This document shows, piece after piece, positions 58,262-64,000 of a DNA stretch of 64,000 nt; within the stretch, counting starts at the first letter, position 1, and each line of letters begins with the position of its first letter. The DNA is taken from positions 195,145 to 259,144 of the forward strand of contig NZ_FOGG01000003.1 in assembly GCF_900111155.1 (NCBI RefSeq), in the 5' to 3' direction. Source of the DNA: Pedobacter rhizosphaerae (GTDB lineage Bacteria > Bacteroidota > Bacteroidia > Sphingobacteriales > Sphingobacteriaceae). The translations under genes were made by a program, and so were the position numbers. The notes under the pieces were generated by a model. The model did no database searches. It was not told where the DNA came from and saw nothing but the letters and a program-made list of their open reading frames with translations.

Positions 58262-58393
58262 ACACGGGATGTTAATGAAGATCACGCAGCATAGGGATGA
58301 TGCAGACAACAATTTTTTGTAATTGCCTGCTTTTTCACGCTGTATTAAAAACTAGGTTCAAGAGCGCAGAAGAGAAGACAAATATTATGGCTC

Positions 58394-58401
58394 AAAGATA
58401 A
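58394..58401 (-). promoter_or_regulatory. Putative -7 element of the adhesin operon
   Basis: On the minus strand TATCTTTG matches TAnnTTTG exactly, about 133 bases before the chosen start codon. No strong -33 box is seen at the standard spacing, so an activator may be needed. A transcript from here would also include the in-frame ATG at 58312. Confidence 0.45.
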
Positions 58402-59069
58402 TATTCAAAGATGTATTTTTAATCAATAACGTTTCAAATTTGTAGTTTTAATAATACAATTAGATTTTTTTTTGACAATTATCATTAAGTAATTATTGCT
58501 GATTACACAGGGATGACGATTGGTGCATGCGAGTTCCCAAATCTGTTGACATTAATCAAACCCACACACAACCTTCAGTTGTAGATGTTCTGCACAGCTG
58601 CTCAAAAAATGATAATAAGCTGACCAACTGACTATAAACGAACAATTCTTTTGACCAGCACAGAAAAACTGCTGTAAAAGCATTTTCAGAAGTAAAAATA
58701 TTTTTTATGGGTGAAATATTTATGACAGCTCATGGCTGAAGTTATCCAGGTTTTGGGAATCAAAAATCAGGTTTTAAATTTCGAATTCCTTACTATGGTA
58801 ACTGAATATTGATTTCTTTAAAGATTGACAGACAAAATCGTATCGTTTAATAGCTGTTATTAGTTATTTTAATTATCTAAAAGATCATACATCAAGTAAA
58901 AGTTAACCTACTTATTTCAATGCAATTGTCTTTTTTGAAAAATAAGTCAGTGTAGAACCAGGCGAAAAAATTAGCTTATTTTAAAGTTCGTAGTACATTA
59001 AAATTAGTCAAAAGTAAATTTGATAAACTATTTACTCAACCAATTGTTCTTTGAATAAGAATAGGTATT
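58402..59069. other. AT-rich divergent intergenic region
   Basis: This spacer of about 670 bases lies between the adhesin operon promoter and the small plus-strand gene at 59070. It contains A/T runs, but no convincing ORF, tandem repeat or RNA structure was found by eye. Its length and position make it the likely control region of the adhesin operon. Confidence 0.5.
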
Positions 59070-59258
59070 ATGGAAAGTAAGAAAGAAAAATCAGAAGCGG
59101 AAGACCAGAAGAAGACAACTGGCACATCGAAGGAAAAGGCAACTTTTGATCAGAATGGAAAGGGTGCCTCGGATAAATATGGAGAGGCGGGAGAGTCATC
59201 TAATGAATCAGGAGATGAAGATGGCCCTGGAACTACCAATAAGCACAGGGAAAAATAG
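59070..59258 (+). CDS. Small hydrophilic protein of unknown function, 62 residues
   Basis: The frame begins MESKKEKSEAEDQKKTTG and ends GTTNKHREK. It is made almost entirely of Lys, Glu, Asp, Gly, Ser, Thr and Asn, with no Cys, Trp or hydrophobic core, so it is probably disordered. AATAGG lies 5-10 bases before the ATG and a strong bidirectional terminator (59260-59294) follows directly, which supports a real transcript. I recognise no family. Similar Gly/Lys/Glu-rich small proteins are often stress-induced, but that is only analogy. Confidence 0.6.
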   Translation: MESKKEKSEAEDQKKTTGTSKEKATFDQNGKGASDKYGEAGESSNESGDEDGPGTTNKHREK

Positions 59259-59259
59259 A

Positions 59260-59294
59260 AAAGATAAAAAGAGCCGTTAACTCTTTTTATCTTT
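59260..59294. terminator. Bidirectional terminator between the small gene and the response regulator
   Basis: Perfect 14-base arms AAAGATAAAAAGAG and CTCTTTTTATCTTT enclose the loop CCGTTAA. A/T runs on both sides let it work in both directions. It overlaps the last codons and stop of the response regulator gene. Confidence 0.75.
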
Positions 59295-59934
59295 CGTAGA
59301 TGCTCATCTTTTCAGCGAGTTCTATAATACTTTTTATCTTTAACTTTTGAAAAAGCCTTAATTTATAAGTACTTACGGTACCCATTTGTAAATTAAGCTG
59401 ATTGGAAATTTCAAGTACCCCTACTCCTTTAGTCAGTAATTCTGCAACCTCCAGCTCTCTTCCCGAAAGTTTGGTAAACGGATTGTCAACATCATTTCCT
59501 AAAATACTGTTGAACATATTTTCTTTAACATTTCTGCTAGAATATCTGCTTCCCGCCAAAATCGTTGTGATGGCTGTAACAATCTCAGATTCTTCTGCAT
59601 TTTTAGTTAAGTAACCAGAAGCACCCGATTTTAAATAAGGAACAGCATAAATATTTTCGTTCAAGGAAGAAAATACTAAGATCTTCGCATTAGGTTGAAT
59701 TTGCTTTAACTGTTCAATAACTTTCAGATTATTACCACCCGGCAAGTTAACATCAATAATGATTAAACTTGGCGACTTCTCTGTTTCTACTAATGCCTCT
59801 TCTAAAGTAGAAGCGCCTATAATTTCAACACCAGGCCAAAAGTCAGAAATTAAACTTTTTAACCCTCTCCTGATAATTTCATGATCATCGGCGATAAGGA
59901 CCGTAAATGTGCTTACTGCATTTTTTGCTTTCAT
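59287..59934 (-). CDS. LuxR/NarL-type response regulator
   Basis: The 215-residue protein has a receiver domain (about 10-125) with acidic Asp16-Asp17, phospho-acceptor Asp61 (LIIIDVNLPGG) and Lys111 (SGYLTKN), and a LuxR helix-turn-helix (about 150-210: LSGRELEVAELLTKGVGVLEISNQLNLQ in parts, MGTVSTYKLRLFQKL). It should bind DNA when phosphorylated. No histidine kinase lies beside it, so it is an orphan here. It is the nearest regulator to the adhesin operon, about 1 kb upstream of it, and may control it; that is inference from position. Confidence 0.93.
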   Translation of the reverse strand: MKAKNAVSTFTVLIADDHEIIRRGLKSLISDFWPGVEIIGASTLEEALVETEKSPSLIIIDVNLPGGNNLKVIEQLKQIQPNAKILVFSSLNENIYAVPYLKSGASGYLTKNAEESEIVTAITTILAGSRYSSRNVKENMFNSILGNDVDNPFTKLSGRELEVAELLTKGVGVLEISNQLNLQMGTVSTYKLRLFQKLKIKSIIELAEKMSIYER

Positions 59935-60344
59935 TATATTATGTATTGTGTCGCAATGTACTAAAAGTTATTTATTCTACGTCAATGTAATTGAATTTAT
60001 TGTCTAATTCTGTAAAATTTATTATACACATTTTCTCAGTTTTGAACCTAAAAAACATTTTCAAACTATAAATTGTACAAGACCCTCTCAAACAAAAAGC
60101 TAATAATGAAACAAATAACACTTATATACAGGCGATTACAAAACAGTTTCAAGATTAAATGAATTAGCTTTTATAACCACAACAGCAGTCGTTACCCCAA
60201 AAAGATGAGTTCAAAATCAAACACTCAAAAAATCATTAAAAAAGTAGTGCTTATCTTACACCATACCCAAAAAAAGACAAATGATATTATCAGTTGAGTG
60301 GATTACTCACGTTTTTTAGCTGTTCATGATGAGGTATTTATTCG
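59935..60344. other. Gene-free region upstream of the response regulator
   Basis: About 410 AT-rich bases separate the response regulator start from the 50-bp repeat array. They presumably hold the regulator's promoter, but no TAnnTTTG match was found near its start. No ORF of protein character was seen. Confidence 0.4.
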
Positions 60345-60540
60345 CCCTGGTTCGTGACCCACGAACCAGTTTCGATTGAAAGCTTAATACTCCCCCCTGG
60401 TCCGTGCCCCACGAACCGGTTTCAATGAAAGTTTAAATGACTCCCCCTGGTCCGTGCCCCACGAACCGGTTTCAATGAAAGTTTAAATGACTCCCCCTGG
60501 TTCGTGCCCCACGAACCAGCTTCTACGAAAGTTCAATCTA
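60345..60540. repeat. Intergenic tandem array D, four units of exactly 50 bp with hairpins
   Basis: Units start at 60345, 60395, 60445 and 60495. Each carries TGGT(T/C)CGTG, a short spacer and CACGAACC(A/G), arms that pair with at most one wobble, then TTTCAATGAAAGTTTAAATGA-like filler. The differences in one arm (T/C) keep pairing through G-U, which suggests the hairpin matters. The unit length and lack of variable spacers exclude a CRISPR. Confidence 0.85.
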
Positions 60541-60579
60541 ATTTTGCTCAAGAATCGAACACCCAACTTTGTGTCCTCT

Positions 60580-60681
60580 GCGCCATATCTCTGCGTACTC
60601 TGTGGTTAAACCTGCGCCTTATCTCTGCGCACTCTTTGGTTAAACCTGCGCCTTATCCCTGCGTACTCTATGGTTAAACCT
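60580..60681. repeat. Intergenic tandem array E, three units of 34 bp
   Basis: GCGCC(A/T)TATC(T/C)CTGCG, then (T/C)ACTCT and (G/T/A)TGGTTAAACCT, repeats at 60580, 60614 and 60648. It ends about 15 bases before the Crp/Fnr stop codon. CTGCG...GGTTAAA resembles scattered Bacteroidetes intergenic repeats. Confidence 0.8.
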
Positions 60682-60696
60682 ACACCCCTGCTCTAC

Positions 60697-61311
60697 TTAT
60701 ATCTTCGCCCTGATCCGGCTTAGCGTTTCTAATCTTATAGCTAAAAAAGAAGCAATATACTTTAACGAAACACGATTAATCAAGTCAGGAAAGGAAACCA
60801 GAAAACGCTTATAACGCTTTTCAGCAGAAGAAATTCTACAGAGATAAGCACGTTCCTCCGCCGAGCGGTAGTAGGTCTCCATCATTTTTCTACCCACAAT
60901 ATTGGCTTCAGCAAAATTCTCGTATAAGTATTCAGATAATACGTGGGGAATTGCAATTAAGTCAACATCCTCTAATGCCTGAAGGTATTCCTCCGAATCA
61001 CCCTCAACCCATAAATTGCGAATGGTACCCACCACTTCATTTTCCTTGGCTATCCAGGTTGTTATTTCACTCTCGCCATCCTTAATAAAGCCACGAACAA
61101 CGCCTTTAACAATTAAGAAAAGATATTTATTGCGATCTACCGGAGAGACCAAATATTTATTTTTCTTATAACTAATGGGAAAAGTGTGCTGGTTAATCCT
61201 TCTTTCGATCTCATCATTGAGGGGATGAAATTTCTTAAAAATAGATATCAGTGGAGAAAAGTTGTTATACTTTTTCCACCTATCTTCATCAGATAAGTTG
61301 ACTGCGATCAT
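60697..61311 (-). CDS. Crp/Fnr-family transcriptional regulator
   Basis: The 204-residue protein has a cyclic-nucleotide-binding-like beta-roll (about 35-145: KYLFLIVKGVVRGFIKDGESEITTWI in parts) and a compact C-terminal helix-turn-helix region (about 165-204: SLKYIASFLAIRLETLSRIRAK). The protein stops right after the recognition helix, as in many short Bacteroidetes members. The usual phosphate-cassette residues of cAMP binders are not evident, so the ligand is unknown. A palindrome 30 bases upstream (61341-61356) may be its own operator. Confidence 0.9.
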   Translation of the reverse strand: MIAVNLSDEDRWKKYNNFSPLISIFKKFHPLNDEIERRINQHTFPISYKKNKYLVSPVDRNKYLFLIVKGVVRGFIKDGESEITTWIAKENEVVGTIRNLWVEGDSEEYLQALEDVDLIAIPHVLSEYLYENFAEANIVGRKMMETYYRSAEERAYLCRISSAEKRYKRFLVSFPDLINRVSLKYIASFLAIRLETLSRIRAKI

Positions 61312-61340
61312 TAGATTTAGAAATTGGGATAGATTTAATC

Positions 61341-61356
61341 CTACATACCAATGTAG
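61341..61356 (-). promoter_or_regulatory. Palindrome upstream of the Crp/Fnr gene
   Basis: CTACAT-ACCA-ATGTAG has perfect 6-base arms and a 4-base centre, about 30 bases before the start codon. The geometry is like that of Fnr-type sites, though the sequence differs. Autoregulation is inferred. Confidence 0.35.
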
Positions 61357-61428
61357 AACTTAGATGTAAGTATATGAAGTTTGAGGTTAAAAAAGAAGTT
61401 TTTTTTAACTTTTATTTAATACCGCTTG

Positions 61429-62286
61429 CTATAAAATCTTTTCTACCCCCAAACCGAAAAGTGCAAAATCGTATTTTACCGGATCCAGCGGATCTAAAGC
61501 CTTCAGATAATGAGTCAATTCTACTGCTGTTAGCCAGTCTGTTTGCTTCCGGTTAATTAAGCCTAGCAATCTTCCTACCCTATCTACATGAACATCGCAA
61601 GGGCAAATTAAATGTGAAGGTTTAATCGTTTCCCAGAGACCAAAATCTACACCACGGTCATCTTTTCTTACCATCCAGCGCAAAAACATATTTAACCTTT
61701 TGCAAGTCGATTTTTGCCTCGGCGATGAGATGTGCTTTTTTGTCCGGTGAGGATAATCTTCCAATGAAAAGAAGTAATCTCTGAAAGAATTGAGGGCTTC
61801 CTCTATGCTGAAATTCAGATTGCCCGCCATGCAGACCTCTGAACTAAGACTAACAGTTCCTACGTTTACCGTTATATCCAAATAATCAGCACGAAAAACC
61901 CGACTGCTCTGCGGAATAAAAGCCTCTTCCAAAGTGGTCGACTGAGTATAATGGAACTTAAAAAATGCAATAAAGTATAGTAGATCCGTATCGTTAAAGG
62001 TACGGTGTTTAAAGCCTAACAAACTTTTCAAATCCTGCTCCTCATGCTGAGTTACAAAATCGAATGGTGCATTATCCATTCTTTCTAAAAGCTCCTTACA
62101 CTTATTAATTATAGTCTTGCGTTGCCCCCAGGCCAATATTGCAGCAAAAAAACCTGCAATTTCAATATCCTGCTTTTTGCTATATAAATGAGGAATGCAG
62201 ATTGGATCATTCGGAATAAAATCAGGCCTGTTGTATTGATCAACTTTAGCATCCAGGAAATTCTGTAGTTCTAATCTATCCATCAA
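61429..62286 (-). CDS. TIGR02757 (DUF2400) family protein
   Basis: The 285-residue helical protein matches the TIGR02757 family: N-terminal LQNFLDAKVDQYNRPDFIPNDPI, central AGFFAAILAWGQRKTIINK, and HISSPRQKSTCKRLNMFLRWMVRKDD. The segment CDVHVDRVGRLLGLINRKQ resembles the corresponding region of HhH-GPD DNA glycosylases (VDTHVxRV), so a base-excision or nucleic-acid role is possible but unproven. It lies between the Crp/Fnr gene and the trans-sulfuration gene, separated from the latter by a terminator. Confidence 0.88.
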   Translation of the reverse strand: MMDRLELQNFLDAKVDQYNRPDFIPNDPICIPHLYSKKQDIEIAGFFAAILAWGQRKTIINKCKELLERMDNAPFDFVTQHEEQDLKSLLGFKHRTFNDTDLLYFIAFFKFHYTQSTTLEEAFIPQSSRVFRADYLDITVNVGTVSLSSEVCMAGNLNFSIEEALNSFRDYFFSLEDYPHRTKKHISSPRQKSTCKRLNMFLRWMVRKDDRGVDFGLWETIKPSHLICPCDVHVDRVGRLLGLINRKQTDWLTAVELTHYLKALDPLDPVKYDFALFGLGVEKIL

Positions 62287-62298
62287 TTTAAAGCAAAA

Positions 62299-62345
62299 AG
62301 GTCATCTGCCCGAAATCAGTAAGCCGATAACGCAACAGATGACCT
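62299..62345 (-). terminator. Terminator of the trans-sulfuration gene
   Basis: AGGTCATCTG (62299-62308) pairs perfectly with CAGATGACCT (62336-62345) around a 27-base loop. On the minus strand it is followed by TTTTTGC. The distance from the gene's stop is about 20 bases. Confidence 0.65.
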
Positions 62346-62363
62346 GTCTATTTTTTAATATTC

Positions 62364-63503
62364 TTATTTTAAAGCATTTTCCAGATCTTCTAAAAGATCG
62401 TCAATATCTTCAACACCTACACTAAGTCGCAATAAATTGTCCGTTACGCCCACTTTTTCTCTTTCCTCTTTTGGAATAGAGCCATGTGTCATGGTAGCCG
62501 GGTGATTGATTAGCGATTCTACACCACCCAACGACTCCGCTAAGGTGAATACTTTAAAATTGGAAGAAATCCTGAAAGTTTCCTGTAAATCAGCATCCTT
62601 TAATGTAATGGAAATCATTCCACCAAAACCTCTCATTTGTTTCTTCGCTACATCATGATTGGGATGATCAGTAAAACCCGGCCAGTAAATCTTGTCCACT
62701 TTAGGGTGGTTTTTAAGATAATGAGCAATGCGCTCACCGTTTTCACAGTGCGCTTTCATCCGTAGGTGCAAGGTTTTAATTCCCCTTAAAACCAGGAAAG
62801 AATCTTGTGGCCCCGGAGTAGCGCCACAAGCATTATATATAAACCAAAGGTCTTTATAAAGTTGCTCATTACTCGTTACCAAAGCCCCCATTACTACATC
62901 CGAGTGTCCACCAATGTATTTGGTTACAGAATGCATTACAATGTCTGCACCTAAATCAATAGGGTTTTGCAGGTATGGAGAGGCAAATGTATTATCAACT
63001 GTTAATATTAAATTCTTCTCTTTAGTAATTTTCGCTACACCCTCAATATCAACAATTTGCATGGTCGGATTAGTTGGCGTTTCAATCCAAACCAATTTAG
63101 TTTTATCATTAATATAAGGTAAGATGTTCTCTGGCTTAGACAAATCTAAAAAGTGAAACTTAATACCATACTTACTAAAGATCTTTGTAAACATCCGGTA
63201 AGAACCACCATAAAGATCGTTTCCTGTAATCACCTCGTCGCCTGGTTGCAATAATTTCAGCACAGCATCTGTTGCACCCATTCCGCTCGAAAAGGCTAAA
63301 CCATACTTTGCGTTCTCTAACGCAGCCAAACAATCCTCTAAAGCCTTACGCGTAGGATTTGTACCTCTCGAATATTCGTATCCCTTATTATCACCAGGAG
63401 ACTTTTGCCAGTAAGTAGAGGTTTGATATATAGGTGTCATTACGGCACCTGTGGTTGGATCAGGCTCTTGGCCAGCATGTATAGCTTTTGTTCCGAATTT
63501 CAT
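62364..63503 (-). CDS. Trans-sulfuration PLP enzyme (cystathionine gamma-synthase/lyase)
   Basis: The start is placed at 63503 (MKFGTKAIHAGQEPD), where family similarity begins. An in-frame start at 63623 would add 40 residues encoded by the leader. The 379-residue enzyme has SRGTNPTR, the FSSGMGA phosphate loop, PTNPTM, DNTFASPYLQNP, PLP Lys195 (HSVTKYIGGHSD) and SLGGVESLINHPATMTH near the C-terminus. It could be cystathionine gamma-synthase (MetB) or gamma-lyase, which motifs alone do not separate. Cysteine synthesis genes lie elsewhere in the window, not adjacent. Confidence 0.9.
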   Translation of the reverse strand: MKFGTKAIHAGQEPDPTTGAVMTPIYQTSTYWQKSPGDNKGYEYSRGTNPTRKALEDCLAALENAKYGLAFSSGMGATDAVLKLLQPGDEVITGNDLYGGSYRMFTKIFSKYGIKFHFLDLSKPENILPYINDKTKLVWIETPTNPTMQIVDIEGVAKITKEKNLILTVDNTFASPYLQNPIDLGADIVMHSVTKYIGGHSDVVMGALVTSNEQLYKDLWFIYNACGATPGPQDSFLVLRGIKTLHLRMKAHCENGERIAHYLKNHPKVDKIYWPGFTDHPNHDVAKKQMRGFGGMISITLKDADLQETFRISSNFKVFTLAESLGGVESLINHPATMTHGSIPKEEREKVGVTDNLLRLSVGVEDIDDLLEDLENALK

Positions 63504-63531
63504 TTCTTTCTTAATATAGGCTAATAGCATT

Positions 63532-63597
63532 GAGATTTGAAACCAAATCCCAACGGGTTTATAATTATTCCCGAGGAGGAATTTTCCATCCCTCCTC
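63532..63597 (-). promoter_or_regulatory. Structured 5' leader of the trans-sulfuration gene
   Basis: Two hairpins lie upstream of the start codon: GAGGAGG/CCTCCTC (63573-63597) and GGGATTTG/CAAATCTC (63532-63551, one wobble). The region contains no SAM-I riboswitch core that I recognise. It could be a leader regulator, or just the end of the upstream transcript. Confidence 0.35.
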
Positions 63598-63706
63598 AGC
63601 ACTTTTTTCTTTTTTTGTTGCACCTATAGTCAGCCGAGTGACTAAATTTAGCTTGTGGCAATCAGACTCAGGTCTCCTAACTCAAAACTCCCAACTCAAA
63701 ACCAAA

Positions 63707-64000
63707 TTAATACGCTCTTGCAAACAATACTCTTTGTATAGATGGTTTCCCAGAGTAAATACAGATGCCATCCTCTAATTTATTGTCTAAAGGAATACAG
63801 CGGATCGTAGCTTTGGTTTCTTCTTTTATTTTCTGTTCGGTTTCTGGAGTTCCATCCCAATGAGCGGAGATAAAACCAGCTTTACCATCTAACAAGGCCT
63901 TAAATTCCTCGTAAGTATTGGCTTCTGTAATATGCTCATCTCTGTAGGCTAACGCTTTGTTGAACATGCTCTGCTGAATTTCATCCAACAATTTAACGAT
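63707..64000 (-). CDS. proS: Proline-tRNA ligase, C-terminal end (5'-truncated by window)
   Basis: The frame is open to the right edge and ends with TAA at 63707. The visible ~97 residues ([22 protein letters not shown], then CRCIPL-like TIRCIPLDN and [18 protein letters not shown]) match the C-terminal domain of the eukaryote/archaeon-like ProRS. In that domain a Cys-rich zinc site and a terminal Tyr are characteristic, and here the protein ends in ...RAY with two Cys retained (TIRCIP, GICIYSG). It charges tRNA-Pro, whose gene occurs twice in this window. The catalytic domain lies outside the window. Confidence 0.88.
   Translation of the reverse strand: MVKLLDEIQQSMFNKALAYRDEHITEANTYEEFKALLDGKAGFISAHWDGTPETEQKIKEETKATIRCIPLDNKLEDGICIYSGKPSIQRVLFARAY

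Noticed and set aside
58262..58312. Seventeen extra N-terminal residues on the adhesin
   Set aside because: The later ATG at 58261 gives a more normal signal peptide, although the longer form cannot be fully excluded.
60345..60540. Evenly spaced repeats resembling a small CRISPR
   Set aside because: The whole 50-bp unit repeats with no variable spacers, and there are no cas genes in the window.
63504..63623. A 40-residue N-terminal extension of the trans-sulfuration enzyme
   Set aside because: The extension is encoded by hairpin-forming leader sequence and is unlike the family; MKFGTKAIHAG is the standard start.

Overview
The window is a chromosomal stretch of a Bacteroidota bacterium, most likely a Sphingobacteriaceae member close to Pedobacter. 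This is inferred from gene content and signals, not from a database search. The supporting evidence is a Bacteroidetes-type ECF sigma/FecR pair, type IX secretion (T9SS) genes with a type B sorting domain, -7 promoter elements of the form TAnnTTTG, a DUF4369/thioredoxin protein, and several AT-rich intergenic repeat families. No phage, transposase, rRNA or CRISPR was seen.

Region 1 (1-6.5 kb, minus strand) looks like an envelope-stress cluster: an HtrA-like protease, a Prc/CtpA-like S41 peptidase, an ECF sigma factor, its FecR anti-sigma factor and a secreted TlpA-like thioredoxin (cut by the window edge). The HtrA-like, S41 and TlpA-like genes are each preceded by the same bipartite motif, TTCACCC-N16-YGCCT, with identical spacing. 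This is probably the promoter of the ECF sigma factor encoded between them.

Region 2 (6.7-12.2 kb) holds a HigBA toxin-antitoxin pair with twin operators, a DEAD-box helicase, tRNA-Pro, two tandem-repeat arrays and the cysteine operon cysE-cysM. Region 3 (12.2-19.3 kb) holds a GH3 beta-glucosidase, a tight four-gene operon (GntP permease, RidA, D-threonine aldolase/D-serine dehydratase-like enzyme, M19 dipeptidase) that reads as a D-amino-acid scavenging pathway, a second identical tRNA-Pro, and tRNA-Ser. Region 4 (19.3-29.6 kb) is mostly housekeeping: a 7TM-HD phosphohydrolase, SPFH protein, small ribbon-helix-helix protein, thiolase, two POT peptide transporters and a polyprenol-phosphate mannosyltransferase-like enzyme.

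Region 5 (29.6-38 kb) begins with a 174-bp repeat array. It then has an unusual Fic-HTH-2H phosphoesterase fusion gene that overlaps a YdeI/OmdA-like gene by 4 bp and is preceded by two identical-geometry palindromes. Next comes a dinB-dnaE2 mutagenesis cassette with a possible 41-residue ORF behind it. Region 6 (38-58.3 kb) is one probable operon: a giant adhesin of about 5,750 residues with an N-terminal L-type lectin domain, 32 tandem repeats of about 98 residues, and a T9SS type B C-terminal domain, followed by its PorP/SprF-family partner and an OmpA/TPR/PD40 protein. Region 7 (58.3-64 kb) has a small hydrophilic protein, a LuxR-type response regulator, further repeat arrays, a Crp/Fnr regulator, a TIGR02757 protein, a trans-sulfuration enzyme and the end of prolyl-tRNA synthetase.

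The best candidates for something undescribed are the Fic-HTH-2H fusion with its paired operators and the shared ECF promoter controlling a protease set, one of whose members carries a degenerate Cys-for-Ser second protease domain with an inserted PDZ domain.
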